From Armatimonadota bacterium (GTDB taxonomy: Bacteria; Armatimonadota; Chthonomonadetes; Chthonomonadales; CAJBBX01), in assembly GCA_026392115.1 (NCBI GenBank), contig JAPLCQ010000030.1, positions 1 to 64,000 on the forward strand: DNA of 64,000 bases, read 5' to 3'. Positions within the stretch are counted from its first letter, which is position 1; the number at the start of each line of letters is the position of its first letter. The notes under the pieces were generated by a model. That model ran no database searches and was not told the DNA's origin. It saw only the letters and a list, made by a program, of their open reading frames with translations. The translations under genes were made by a program, and so were the position numbers. Positions 14,935 through 24,234 of the stretch are shown piece by piece.

Positions 14935-16731
14935 ATGACCGGACACGGGATACTGGAGATCGTGCTTTTCTGCCTCACAGTCACGGCGCTCACAAAGCCT
15001 CTGGGCGTGTACATGCACCGGGTGTTCGAGGGGCAGCCGACTGCGTTGTCTCGGGCCATCGGCCCGGTTGAGCGCGTGATCTACCGCCTGCTCGGAGTAC
15101 GGGAGAGCGACGACATGCGCTGGACTCAGTACTCCTTCGCCCTGCTGGCGTTCAGCGCAGTCGGCATGCTGCTGACCTACGTCCTGCTCAGGCTTCAGGG
15201 CGCGCTCCCGTTGAACCCGCGGGGCTTCGGGGGCGGACAGATGCCGCCTGACCTGGCGTTCGGCACGGCGGCTTCGTTCGCTACCAACACGAACTGGCAG
15301 AGCTACGTGCCGGAGGCCAGCGTTAGCACCCTCTCGAACATGCTGGCCCTGACCGTCCAAAACTGGACATCGGCTGCTGCAGGCATGGCCGTAGCGGTCG
15401 CCGTGTGCCGTGGTTTCGCGCGCCACGGCTCCGCCGGGATCGGCAATTTCTGGGTGGACCTCATACGAGCGTGCTTGTACATCCTCCTACCAATCTGCAT
15501 ACCGTACGCGCTGTTCCTCGTGTGGCAGGGCGTCCCGCAGACATTCGCGGCGCCAGTAGTGGCCGCCGGACTCGATGGTAGCCGGCAGACGCTGCTCACT
15601 GGGCCTGTGGCATCGCAGGAGGCCATCAAGATGCTGGGCACTAACGGAGGTGGCTTCTTCAACGCCAATTCGGCGCACCCCTTCGAGAACCCCACGCCGC
15701 TGACGAACTTCGTTCAGATCGTCTCGATCTTCGCGATCCCGGCTGCGTTGACGTGCACGTTCGGCCGCATGGTCGGCAATCCCCGGCAGGGCTGGGCCAT
15801 CTTCGGCGCCATGGCCGCCCTGTTCCTCTGTGGGCTGGCCGTCTGCTACCAAGCTGAGACAGCAGGCGTACCGGCGGTTCGGGACATTCGCGTGGCCGCC
15901 TTTGAGGATGACGCGCCGGGCGCCGGCAACATGGAGGGCAAGGAGGTCCGCTTCGGAATTGCGCCTTCCGCCCTCTTCGCCACGGTTACGACTGCGGCAT
16001 CCTGCGGAGCCGTGAACTCCATGCACGACAGCTACACGCCCCTTGGCGGAATGGTGGCGCTGCTGAACATCCTGTGCGACGAGACGGTCTTCGGCGGCGT
16101 CGGCGCCGGCCTGTTCGGCATGCTCATGTATGCCATCGTGGCTGTCTTCATCGCGGGCCTCATGGTGGGTCGCACGCCCGAGTACCTGGGCAAGAAGATC
16201 GGGAAGTACGAGGTCCGCATGGCGATCCTGGCCCTTCTCATCCTGTTCGCCACTGCGGCGTCCTGGACGGCGCTTGCCTGCACGATGCCGATCCCGCCCA
16301 GCGCCGCCGCACTGAACCGTGTGAACGGCAGCAGTCCGGCGCTTGACCTGGGCGGGGCGTCGAACAACGTGGGTAACCCGGGCGCGCACGGGTTCTCGGA
16401 GCTCCTCTACGCGTATGCGTCGCAGACCGGCAACAACGGCTCGGCCTTCGCGGGCCTCACGGCCAACACGCCGTACTACAACCTGACCGGCGGCATCGCG
16501 ATGCTCGTCGGCCGGTTCCTGATGATCATTCCGCTGTTGGCCATGTCCGGCAGTCTGGCGCGCAAGCAACCGACGCCCGCATCGGCCGGTAGCCTGGCCA
16601 CGGATACGCCCACCTTTGCCTTCCTGCTGGCAGGCGTGGTGCTCGTTGTCGGCGCCCTTGAGTATTTCCCTGCGCTCGCACTGGGACCGATCGCCGAGAA
16701 TCTCCAGATGCTCGCCAGGCAGGCCTTCTGA
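14935..16731 (+). CDS. kdpA: KdpA, potassium-binding channel-like subunit of the Kdp ATPase
   Basis: The 598-aa membrane protein has the four channel-like pore repeats of KdpA, recognisable by [47 protein letters not shown] and [10 protein letters not shown]. KdpA binds K+ and forms the ion path of this high-affinity uptake pump. AGGAGG at 14924-14929 sets ATG 14935. The TGA overlaps the kdpB ATG by one base. Length and motifs are those of a functional protein. Confidence 0.98.
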   Translation: MTGHGILEIVLFCLTVTALTKPLGVYMHRVFEGQPTALSRAIGPVERVIYRLLGVRESDDMRWTQYSFALLAFSAVGMLLTYVLLRLQGALPLNPRGFGGGQMPPDLAFGTAASFATNTNWQSYVPEASVSTLSNMLALTVQNWTSAAAGMAVAVAVCRGFARHGSAGIGNFWVDLIRACLYILLPICIPYALFLVWQGVPQTFAAPVVAAGLDGSRQTLLTGPVASQEAIKMLGTNGGGFFNANSAHPFENPTPLTNFVQIVSIFAIPAALTCTFGRMVGNPRQGWAIFGAMAALFLCGLAVCYQAETAGVPAVRDIRVAAFEDDAPGAGNMEGKEVRFGIAPSALFATVTTAASCGAVNSMHDSYTPLGGMVALLNILCDETVFGGVGAGLFGMLMYAIVAVFIAGLMVGRTPEYLGKKIGKYEVRMAILALLILFATAASWTALACTMPIPPSAAALNRVNGSSPALDLGGASNNVGNPGAHGFSELLYAYASQTGNNGSAFAGLTANTPYYNLTGGIAMLVGRFLMIIPLLAMSGSLARKQPTPASAGSLATDTPTFAFLLAGVVLVVGALEYFPALALGPIAENLQMLARQAF

Positions 16732-18872
16732 TGTCGATGGAGCCACGATCGATGGGTAACGATGAGACCGGCGCCGCGGATGCGCCGGAGGTCCGGGCCC
16801 GGCCTCGAAGGGCCCCGCGCACTCTGTTCGCTAAGCAGATCGTGCATCGCGCCGCCGCTGATGCAGTCAGGAAGCTCGACCCGCGGCTGGTGGCGCGGAA
16901 CCCTGTCATGTTCGTCGTTGAGGTCGGAAGCATCATAACGCTGCTCCTGTTCATCCGGGAGCTCTTGACGGGCGGCCGCGACCTGCTGTTTGACGGCCAG
17001 ATCACTGCGTGGCTCTGGTTCACGGTCCTCTTCGCCAACTTCGCCGAGGCCATGGCCGAGGGACGCGGCAAGGCACAGGCCGAAGCTCTCCGCAAGACGA
17101 AGACACTGACCATGGCCCGAAGACTGACCGGGCGCCATGAGGAGCGGATTGGCGCGACCGAGTTGCGCAAGGGCGATCTGGTCGTCTGCGAAGCCGGCGA
17201 TGTGATCCCCGGCGACGGCGAGGTGACTGATGGCATCGCCAGCGTGGACGAATCCGCCATCACGGGCGAATCGGCGCCGGTGATCCGTGAGAGCGGCGGC
17301 GACCGGGACTCGGTCACCGGAGGGACCAAGGTGCTGTCGGACCGGATCGTCGTCCGCATCACCTCGAACCCCGGCGAGACGTTCATCGACCGGATGATCG
17401 GCCTGGTAGAGGGCGCCAGACGGCAGAAGACGCCGAACGAGGTAGCGCTAACGATCTTGTTGGCCGGCACCACCATCATCTTCGTGCTCGCCGTTGCCTC
17501 GCTGGTGCCGTTTGCCGCCTTCGGAGTTCGGTCGGCAGGAGTCGGCGCCTTGCCCAGCGTCTTTCTTCTGGAGGCGCTCCTGGTCTGCCTGATCCCAACC
17601 ACCATTGGCGGTCTCCTGTCGGCGATCGGCATCGCAGGGATGGACCGTGTGATGCAGCACAACGTGCTGGCGATGAGCGGAAAGGCCGTGGAGGCCGCCG
17701 GTGATGTCAACACGCTGCTTCTCGACAAGACCGGGACCATCACGCTGGGAAACCGGCAAGCGGTGGAACTCATACCGTTGCCCGGCGTGGAAGTCGATGC
17801 CCTGGCCAACGCCGCCCAGTTGTCATCCCTGGCCGATGAGACGCCTGAGGGGCGCAGCATCGCGGTCCTGGCGAAGGAGCGCTACGGGCTCCGGGGCCGG
17901 GACCTGCACGACGGCAACGCCGAGTTCGTTCCCTTCCGGGCGCAGACCCGGATGAGCGGCGTAAACCTCGGCGGCTCGCAGATTCGCAAAGGCGCCGCCG
18001 AGGCCGTCAAGCGCCACATCGTCGAGCTTGGAGGCAGCGTGCCTCCTGAACTCGACGAGATCACCGACCGAATCTCCTCCGCCGGCGGCACGCCGCTGGC
18101 GGTCGCGGTCGACGACAGGGCCCTCGGCGTGATCTACCTGAAGGACATCGTGAAGGGCGGGATGCGCGCCAGGTTCGACCAGTTCCGCGCCATGGGCATC
18201 CGGACCGTGATGATCACGGGTGACAACCCCCTGACGGCGGCGTCGATCGCAGACGAGGCCGGCGTTGACGGCTTTCTGGCTGAGGCCACGCCCGAGGCCA
18301 AGATGGCCCTGATCCGGGCAGAGCAGTCCGGGGGCAAGCTCGTCGCCATGACCGGTGACGGCACCAATGACGCCCCGGCACTTGCGCAGGCCGATGTGGG
18401 CCTGGCGATGAACTCGGGCACACAGGCCGCCAAAGAGGCCGGCAACATGGTGGACCTCGACAGCAACCCCACGAAGCTGATCGAGGTCGTGGCCATCGGC
18501 AAGCAGCTCCTCATGACGAGGGGCGCGTTGACGACATTCAGCATCGCAAACGATATCTCCAAGTACTTCTGCATCATCCCGGCGATGTTCGCGGTCACCT
18601 ACCCCGAACTGGGCGCGATCAACTTCCTCAGGTACGGGCCCGGCAGCGCACTCTCAACGCCCAACTCGGCGGTCCTGGCGGCCGTAATCTTCAACGCCCT
18701 CATTATCATCGCGCTCATCCCCATCGCGCTCCGCGGCGTGCCGTACCGGCCCGTCGGAGCGTCGGCGCTGTTGCGGCGCAACCTGTTTGTCTACGGCCTG
18801 GGCGGGATGCTGGTCCCGTTCCCCGCCATCTGGCTGCTCGACCGGCTCCTCGTGCTTCTGAGGCTGGCATAG
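16731..18872 (+). CDS. kdpB: KdpB, catalytic P-type ATPase subunit
   Basis: The 713-aa product carries the P-type phosphorylation motif DKTGTIT with Asp332, the actuator motif TGES (Glu180, Ser181) and the hinge motif [16 protein letters not shown]. Ser181 corresponds to the regulatory serine phosphorylated in the E. coli enzyme, so inhibitory control at high K+ may be conserved. The KdpB-specific segment [16 protein letters not shown] is present near the C-terminus. In-frame ATGs at 16731, 16737 and 16752 are possible starts. The first overlaps the kdpA stop and is chosen on coupling. Confidence 0.98.
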   Translation: MSMEPRSMGNDETGAADAPEVRARPRRAPRTLFAKQIVHRAAADAVRKLDPRLVARNPVMFVVEVGSIITLLLFIRELLTGGRDLLFDGQITAWLWFTVLFANFAEAMAEGRGKAQAEALRKTKTLTMARRLTGRHEERIGATELRKGDLVVCEAGDVIPGDGEVTDGIASVDESAITGESAPVIRESGGDRDSVTGGTKVLSDRIVVRITSNPGETFIDRMIGLVEGARRQKTPNEVALTILLAGTTIIFVLAVASLVPFAAFGVRSAGVGALPSVFLLEALLVCLIPTTIGGLLSAIGIAGMDRVMQHNVLAMSGKAVEAAGDVNTLLLDKTGTITLGNRQAVELIPLPGVEVDALANAAQLSSLADETPEGRSIAVLAKERYGLRGRDLHDGNAEFVPFRAQTRMSGVNLGGSQIRKGAAEAVKRHIVELGGSVPPELDEITDRISSAGGTPLAVAVDDRALGVIYLKDIVKGGMRARFDQFRAMGIRTVMITGDNPLTAASIADEAGVDGFLAEATPEAKMALIRAEQSGGKLVAMTGDGTNDAPALAQADVGLAMNSGTQAAKEAGNMVDLDSNPTKLIEVVAIGKQLLMTRGALTTFSIANDISKYFCIIPAMFAVTYPELGAINFLRYGPGSALSTPNSAVLAAVIFNALIIIALIPIALRGVPYRPVGASALLRRNLFVYGLGGMLVPFPAIWLLDRLLVLLRLA

Positions 18873-18881
18873 GAGGCTGTA

Positions 18882-19544
18882 ATGATACGACACCTGAGGC
18901 CCGCCCTGGTGACCGTGCTCATCCTATCGGCGTTGTTTGGTCTGGTACTCCCTACGGCGATAACCGGGGCCGCCTTATTTCTGTTCCCGCATCAGGCAGG
19001 CGGGAGCCTGGTGCAGCTTGGGGGACGCGTGATCGGATCAGGCGTCATCGGGCAGACCTTTGCCTCGCCCGGCTACTTCCATCCTCGGCCCTCGGCTGCG
19101 GGCGCAGGATACGACCCACTGGCCAGCGGGGGCACGAACTTGGGCCCCACGAATGCGAAGCTGCTGCGAGGCAGGCATCGGGACCATGCCGGTGGAGCCC
19201 CCGATCCGGGCGACTTCGACGGCATCGGCGACCTGGCGGCGTCCTACCGGGCCGAGAACCAGCTGGCAGCCACCGACCTGGCGCCGGCCGACGCGGTGAC
19301 GCGTTCGGCAAGCGGGCTCGACCCGCACATCAGCCCCCGGAACGCGATCCTTCAGGCGGCACGGATCGCCCGGGCACGCCGCGTTTCGGTGGCGTCCGTC
19401 CGCGATATCATCGACCAGAACACCGAAGGGCGCCAGTGGGGCATCTTCGGCCAACCACGCGTTAACGTCCTCCGGGCTAATCTGGCGCTGGACGGCATGG
19501 GGAGCGGCCAGGCCACGGCACACCCTACGGGCACAGGGAGATAA
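18882..19544 (+). CDS. kdpC: KdpC, assembly subunit of the Kdp ATPase
   Basis: The 220-aa product has one N-terminal transmembrane helix (about 8-34) followed by the KdpC segments GSGVIGQTFASPGYFHPRPS, SGGTNLGPTN and SASGLDPHISPRNAILQAAR. KdpC sits between KdpA and KdpB and raises the K+ affinity. GGAGG immediately after the kdpB stop sets the ATG. The C-terminus is slightly longer than usual and ends in a Gly/Thr-rich tail. Confidence 0.97.
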   Translation: MIRHLRPALVTVLILSALFGLVLPTAITGAALFLFPHQAGGSLVQLGGRVIGSGVIGQTFASPGYFHPRPSAAGAGYDPLASGGTNLGPTNAKLLRGRHRDHAGGAPDPGDFDGIGDLAASYRAENQLAATDLAPADAVTRSASGLDPHISPRNAILQAARIARARRVSVASVRDIIDQNTEGRQWGIFGQPRVNVLRANLALDGMGSGQATAHPTGTGR

Positions 19545-19546
19545 GC

Positions 19547-20335
19547 ATGGCGCACATCCTGGTGGTAGACGATGGGGAGGGCATCAGGCGAATGGTTCGC
19601 CTAACGCTGGCGTCGATCGGACACACGGTCGATACGGCGCCTGACGGCGAAGCCGGGCTCGACATGGCGCAACGGGCAGAAGGCTACGACCTGGTCCTGA
19701 CCGATGAGAAGATGCCGGGCATCTCGGGAGTAGAGCTCGTGGCGCAGCTTCGGCTGCAACGCCCCGCCTTGCGGGCGATGGTGATGACCGCCTATGACTC
19801 CCCGGCTCTGGCGTACACGGCCATGGACGCCGGCGCATCGGACTTCATCGCCAAGCCGTTCGAGGCTCACGACTTGCGGCAGGCGGTAGCCGGGGTCCTG
19901 AGCAGGCCGGCAGAGGGTTTGTTGTGTCGCGCGGGAACGTCGGACGGCGCTGTGACCGGGTCGCAGCCTGGGTCGACCTCATTCTGGGTGCATGGTTACC
20001 GGTACCGGCCACTGCCCACTGGCGATCCCGACACGGAACACGCTGCGGGTATCTCAGGTCCCTGCCGGCGGTACCTGCTCATCGGGCCCCTTGGCGATCA
20101 GCTGGTCTGCCATGTGGTCGTGACCCCGCATGTTGAGGCTCGCGTCGTATCAGCGTTCGGGCGTGACTTGCCTCACGCCTCAGAGGCATGGGATTCCGTC
20201 TGCCGAGGGGCGCTCCGCGATGCGCTGTGGCGTGGCGCGGGCGTGCCTCCGCCGGTCCTGGCAGTATACGCGCTCGGAGCCGCTGACGTCGACGACGCCT
20301 GCCGTGTGGCTGAGGCGGAGGGTGGGCGCGACTAA
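19547..20335 (+). CDS. Response-regulator receiver protein with an unrecognised C-terminal domain
   Basis: Residues 1-120 form a receiver domain with the acidic pair D8/D9, phospho-acceptor D53 (LVLTDEKMPG), MTAYDS and the lysine in IAKPFEAHD. The remaining 140 residues (about 123-262) hold GSTSFWVHGYRYRPLP, CRRYLLIGPLGDQLVCHVVV and VLAVYALGAADVDDACRVAE. They do not resemble the OmpR/PhoB winged helix of KdpE. The gene starts 3 bp after kdpC and is followed by a sensor kinase, so it is placed where a KdpE would be. It may act by protein contact rather than by DNA binding. That is an inference. Confidence 0.85.
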   Translation: MAHILVVDDGEGIRRMVRLTLASIGHTVDTAPDGEAGLDMAQRAEGYDLVLTDEKMPGISGVELVAQLRLQRPALRAMVMTAYDSPALAYTAMDAGASDFIAKPFEAHDLRQAVAGVLSRPAEGLLCRAGTSDGAVTGSQPGSTSFWVHGYRYRPLPTGDPDTEHAAGISGPCRRYLLIGPLGDQLVCHVVVTPHVEARVVSAFGRDLPHASEAWDSVCRGALRDALWRGAGVPPPVLAVYALGAADVDDACRVAEAEGGRD

Positions 20336-20338
20336 CAG

Positions 20339-22264
20339 ATGGGCAGTAAGCCGGCGCGGCCTTGCAGGCTGACCGCGTCGAGCCTTCGGGCTCTCAGGCC
20401 CCCGACCTGCGACCGGGCACAGGGAATGCGGAACCTCAGAAAGCAGTTACTGGCAAGCCACTCGGCCATCGCGGTCCTGATGCTGGCGGTCATCGTCGCC
20501 GGCATCGCGGCCATCTTCCATCTCGGAGGCACCATAGATCGGATACTCGAGAACAACTACAGGAGCGTTGTGGCGGCGCAGACCATGAAGGAGGCGCTAG
20601 AGCGGATGGACGGCTCGGCCACCTTCTGGCTGGCCGGGCGCCGCGTGGACGCAGCGGACCGGTTCGCCACCAACGGGCGCCGCTTCGGCGAGGCGCTCCA
20701 CGTGGAGCTGAACAACATCACCGAGCCCGGCGAGCGATCCATGGCGGATGCCACGGCGCGACGGTTCGATGAGTACGAGGCTAGGGCGCGACGGTTGTTC
20801 GCCGGCATGGTGCCCGGCGGGAACGCCGGCGCGAGCGCCTACTATGTCCGCGTGCTGAACCCCGCGTTTCTCGCCGTGAGGGAGCGCGTCAACGACATCC
20901 ATAGCCTGAATCAGACGGCGATCCTGCGCGCCGACGACCGCGCCAAGCGTGAAGCGCGGCTCGCGTCGTGGGCGGGCATCGTCGCCGTGCTCGTGGCCGC
21001 CGTCCTGGCGCTCGTCTTCGGGCTGAGGATGGTCGGCTCGACGCTTGCCCCGCTCCTCACGCTCACGCGGCAGGCGGAAGAGATCGGCGCCGGGCATCTC
21101 AACCAACGGATCGACCTGCACCGTTCCGATGAGATGGGTACGCTGGCGGAAGCGCTGAACAAGATGACCGAGCGGCTACGCGAGGCGCGCTCTGAGGAGG
21201 CGGCCCGGCTCCACCGCGCCGAGCGGATGTCGGACGAGGCCCTGGACAGCCTCTACGATCCCGTCCTTGTATGCGACGCCGAGGGGCGCGTCGTCCAGAT
21301 CAACCGCGCTGCCGAGGGGCTGTTCGGAGCCGAGTCCAACTGGACCGGCGCAGCCATCGAGGACGTTACGTCGGAGTCCGGCATCTCGCGCGCTATTCGC
21401 GAGGCCGTGCGGCAAGAGCAGACGTCAGCTTCCGAGGACGAGTACGTTAACTTGCACTGTGGATCGGATCAGCGCGTGTACCGCCTGCGCGTCACGCCCA
21501 TGCGTGACGACAACCAGCCGCTGCTCGGAGCCGTGGCCGTACTGGAGGACGTAACGCACCTGCGCGAGCTCGACAGACTGAAGGCGGAGTTCATCGGTGT
21601 CGCATCCCACGAGCTGCGAACCCCGGTGACATCGCTCATGCTGTCGGTTCAGCTCCTCAGCGAGGGCGCCGCCGGTGAGCTGAGCGCCACGCAGGCCGAG
21701 ATCGTCGACGCGCAGAAGCACGACCTGAAGCGCTTGGACCGCACCATGCGTGACCTTCTCGACCTGACCAGGCTCGAGACCGGGATCAAGCCGCCGGACC
21801 TCACGCCGCAGCAGCCGGCCGCCCTGGTGGGGTCGGCAGTGGAGGCGGTGGCCGCAACCGCGGCGGCCAAGGGCCTCGCGTTGACGGTCGAGCATGAGTC
21901 CTCGCTGCCGGCGGTCTCGGCCGACGAGGCCCAGTTGGTCCGGGCCCTCACCAACCTTCTCGACAATGCCGTACGCCACACTCCCGACGGCGGCCGCGTC
22001 ACAGCCTCGGCGGCAAGGGCTGAGCAGGGCGTTCGCTTCTCGGTAAGCGATACCGGCCCAGGCATCCCGCAGGAATACCAATCTCGGATCTTCGACAGGT
22101 TCGTGCAGGTTCCAGGATCGACCCGTGGGGGAGCCGGCCTCGGTCTCTCCATCGCGCAGTCCATCGTGGCATCCCATGGCGGGAGCCTATCGCTTCATAG
22201 CGATCCCGGACGCGGCTGCCTTTTCCAGTTCACGCTACCGGCCATCGGCGTCGAGAGGACCTGA
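20339..22264 (+). CDS. Membrane sensor histidine kinase (HAMP-PAS-HisKA-HATPase) of the kdp locus
   Basis: Two transmembrane helices (about 40-60 and 211-231) flank a sensing domain of about 150 residues. HAMP follows at about 232-285, PAS at about 300-405, HisKA with the phospho-accepting His424 (VASHELRTP), and an HATPase_c domain with LLDNAVRHTP, DTGPGIP and GAGLGLSIAQ. It lacks the KdpD N-terminal domains, which are encoded separately just downstream. Together they appear to form a split Kdp sensor. The start is uncertain: neither ATG 20339 nor ATG 20426 has a well-spaced ribosome-binding site, and 20426 would give a 612-aa protein beginning right before the first helix. Confidence 0.92.
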   Translation: MGSKPARPCRLTASSLRALRPPTCDRAQGMRNLRKQLLASHSAIAVLMLAVIVAGIAAIFHLGGTIDRILENNYRSVVAAQTMKEALERMDGSATFWLAGRRVDAADRFATNGRRFGEALHVELNNITEPGERSMADATARRFDEYEARARRLFAGMVPGGNAGASAYYVRVLNPAFLAVRERVNDIHSLNQTAILRADDRAKREARLASWAGIVAVLVAAVLALVFGLRMVGSTLAPLLTLTRQAEEIGAGHLNQRIDLHRSDEMGTLAEALNKMTERLREARSEEAARLHRAERMSDEALDSLYDPVLVCDAEGRVVQINRAAEGLFGAESNWTGAAIEDVTSESGISRAIREAVRQEQTSASEDEYVNLHCGSDQRVYRLRVTPMRDDNQPLLGAVAVLEDVTHLRELDRLKAEFIGVASHELRTPVTSLMLSVQLLSEGAAGELSATQAEIVDAQKHDLKRLDRTMRDLLDLTRLETGIKPPDLTPQQPAALVGSAVEAVAATAAAKGLALTVEHESSLPAVSADEAQLVRALTNLLDNAVRHTPDGGRVTASAARAEQGVRFSVSDTGPGIPQEYQSRIFDRFVQVPGSTRGGAGLGLSIAQSIVASHGGSLSLHSDPGRGCLFQFTLPAIGVERT

Positions 22265-22378
22265 GCCGATGGGTGGTGAGTGGATCGCCGAAGTGATGGA
22301 CGAGAGCCGACTGCACGGCAACCCCTGGTTCTGTGCGGCGCCTCGGCGCAGGGACCAGGGTCAATGCGGGGCAGAAGC

Positions 22379-23530
22379 ATGAGGCCGGCCAATCATGTCC
22401 GACGCCCCACCGCCGAGGAGATACTCGCCAGAATTGAGCGCGAGGAGCGCGCCGCCCGGCGCGGGTACCACAAGGTGTTCATTGGCTTCGCCGCGGGCGT
22501 CGGCAAGACCTACGAGATGCTGAACGAGGCGAACCGCAGGAAGGTACGCGGCGAGGAAACCGTGATCGCCTACGTTGAGACCCATGGACGCGCGGGTACT
22601 GCGGCGCAGATCGGCGACCTGGAAACCATTCCTCGCATCAGGATCGAGTACCGTGGGGCTGTCTTCGAGGAGATGGACGCCGAAGCAGTCCTCGCCCGCA
22701 ACCCGCGGCTTGCACTGGTTGATGAGCTCGCGCATACCAATGTCCCCGGCTCCGTGCGCGAGAAGCGGTGGATGGATGTGGAGATGCTGCTCAACGCGGG
22801 CATCGGCGTCATGTCGACGGTGAACGTGCAGCACCTCGAGAGCCTGAACGATGTAGTGCGTGACATCACCGGCATCCGGATTCGGGAGACGGTACCCGAT
22901 CGGATCGTCCACGAGGCCGACGAGGCTGTGATCATTGACATCCCGCCGCGAGCCCTGATCAACAGGCTCGAGCGCGGCGATGTGTACCCGCCGGCCAAAG
23001 TCGACCAGGCGATGCGCAACTTCTTCCGTGAGGGCAATCTGACGGCTCTGCGTGAGATCGCCCTGAAGGAGGTGGCGCGCGAGGTCGACGCCAAGCTGAC
23101 CTCCTACCGTAAGGCCAAGCGGATCGAGGAGACATGGGCCGCGCAAGACCGCATCATGGTCTGTTTGGGGGGGCGCCATCCCTCATACCGCCTGATCCGC
23201 CAGGGATGGCGGATCGCGAAGCGGCTGCAAGGCGACGTAGTTGCGGTGCATGTGGAGAGCCGGCCTGCCACCGAGCTTGAGGACAAGGTACTTCGTGATG
23301 ACTTCGCTCTGGCCGACCGGCTTGGCGTGCCGACAGTGTCGTTGCACGGGAACGTGGCTGACGAGCTGACCCAGTTCGCCCGCGAGCACGAGATCACGGA
23401 GATCGTCCTGGGGCACTCGGACCGGCCCCGCATGCAGGAGATCTTTGGCGGCTCGCTGGTCAACCGTCTCTCGCGGGCACTCACCAGGGTCGACATCATG
23501 CTTGTGGCATCGGTAGGCGACGAGGCGTAG
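22379..23530 (+). CDS. kdpD: Kinase-less KdpD: N-terminal KdpD domain plus universal-stress-protein domain
   Basis: The 383-aa product contains the KdpD N-terminal ATP-binding domain, with Walker A in FAAGVGKTYEML and the conserved LVDELAHTNVPGS and STVNVQHLESLND, at about residues 20-225. A Usp-like domain follows at about 245-378. It stops where KdpD normally continues into four transmembrane helices and the kinase core. In full-length KdpD this part senses K+ and, in some bacteria, c-di-AMP through the Usp domain. Here it probably controls the neighbouring HAMP-PAS kinase in trans, an inference from adjacency. ATG 22364 is an alternative start, adding five residues. Confidence 0.93.
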   Translation: MRPANHVRRPTAEEILARIEREERAARRGYHKVFIGFAAGVGKTYEMLNEANRRKVRGEETVIAYVETHGRAGTAAQIGDLETIPRIRIEYRGAVFEEMDAEAVLARNPRLALVDELAHTNVPGSVREKRWMDVEMLLNAGIGVMSTVNVQHLESLNDVVRDITGIRIRETVPDRIVHEADEAVIIDIPPRALINRLERGDVYPPAKVDQAMRNFFREGNLTALREIALKEVAREVDAKLTSYRKAKRIEETWAAQDRIMVCLGGRHPSYRLIRQGWRIAKRLQGDVVAVHVESRPATELEDKVLRDDFALADRLGVPTVSLHGNVADELTQFAREHEITEIVLGHSDRPRMQEIFGGSLVNRLSRALTRVDIMLVASVGDEA

Positions 23531-23719
23531 GAATGGCGGCAGCCAGAGGAGCCGCCCGTACGCCGATGCGGCCAGGCCCAGCGGACGAGCCCTGGTCCAC
23601 ATGGCCCAGTTGCCGCCATGCAGACCACCAGAGCGTGCTGCGACCCCACGCATCTGGGCGGCGCTGACGCCAAGGTATGAGTTCGCGGCCTCCTCCCGCG
23701 CAGCTGACTGCGCGGACGA

Positions 23720-23745
23720 GCGAGCCCTGCAATTTTAGGGCTCGC
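23720..23745. other. Perfect 9-bp hairpin between kdpD and tRNA-Asp
   Basis: GCGAGCCCT at 23720-23728 pairs with AGGGCTCGC at 23737-23745 around an 8-nt AT-rich loop. No T-run follows on the plus strand. It may terminate or stabilise the kdp transcript, whose last gene ends 190 bp upstream. The rest of 23531-23750 shows no gene. Confidence 0.35.
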
Positions 23746-23750
23746 GGACG

Positions 23751-23780
23751 TTGACAGGCCAACCGATGAGGGGGTATCTT
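23751..23780 (+). promoter_or_regulatory. Promoter of the tRNA-Asp gene
   Basis: TTGACA at 23751-23756 is a consensus -35. TATCTT at 23775-23780, a 4-of-6 match to the -10, follows after 18 bp. Transcription would start about 50 bp before the mature tRNA. This suits a strong stable-RNA promoter. Confidence 0.6.
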
Positions 23781-23835
23781 TGACGAACCTGCAGGCGGGT
23801 TAGATCATCTAAGAGCCTGCTGTTTACAGTACCGC

Positions 23836-23910
23836 GGAGGTGTAGCTCAGCCCGGTTAGAGCGCCTGCCTGTCACGCAGGAGGCCGCGAGTTCAAGTCTC
23901 GTCATCTCCG
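23836..23910 (+). tRNA. tRNA-Asp (anticodon GTC)
   Basis: The 75-nt sequence folds as a cloverleaf. The acceptor stem GGAGGTG pairs with CATCTCC with one G-T wobble, the D arm contains AGCTCAG and GGTTAGAGC, the anticodon loop is CTGTCAC on a CCTGC/GCAGG stem, and the T arm is GCGAG-TTCAAGT-CTCGT. The anticodon GTC reads Asp codons. The discriminator is G, as in bacterial tRNA-Asp, and it is followed by CCC rather than CCA, so the CCA end must be added after transcription. Confidence 0.96.
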
Positions 23911-23916
23911 CCCACA

Positions 23917-23948
23917 GGGGCCGAAGCGGAAGCTTTGGCCCCTTTCTT
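23917..23948 (+). terminator. Intrinsic terminator of the tRNA-Asp transcript
   Basis: GGGGCCGAAGC at 23917-23927 pairs with GCTTTGGCCCC at 23932-23942 (11 bp with one G-T), closing a GGAA loop. TTTCTTGT follows. It lies six bases after the tRNA end, which is where a monocistronic tRNA terminator is expected. Confidence 0.8.
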
Positions 23949-24131
23949 GTGCTCAGTCCGGCCTCCTGGCCTGCAGAGTCTGAGCGGCGCCGCCGAGTCG
24001 GTCCCATCCCCCGTCGCGCCCCGCCGGAGTGGTCGCGGAGCCCTGCCTCGCCACCACCGCCGGGAATGCCCCGCGTCCTCTCGGCGCCCTTTGGGTGCGT
24101 GGAGAGGATGGGGGCATTCTCCGAACCCTAA

Positions 24132-24160
24132 TTGACCGATACGCCCATCGGCGGTAGAGT
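24132..24160 (+). promoter_or_regulatory. Candidate promoter of the hybrid sensor kinase gene
   Basis: TTGACC at 24132-24137 and TAGAGT at 24155-24160 are separated by 17 bp and match the sigma-70 hexamers at 5 and 4 positions. The predicted start would leave a leader of about 68 nt before ATG 24235. The rest of the gap 23949-24234 shows no gene. Confidence 0.4.
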
Positions 24161-24234
24161 ATGCATGGTCGAGCTGGCGTCGCGAACGCGGGCGTGGGTC
24201 TGCGAGTCGGCGTGGTTCGGCGCGGAGGTTGAGC

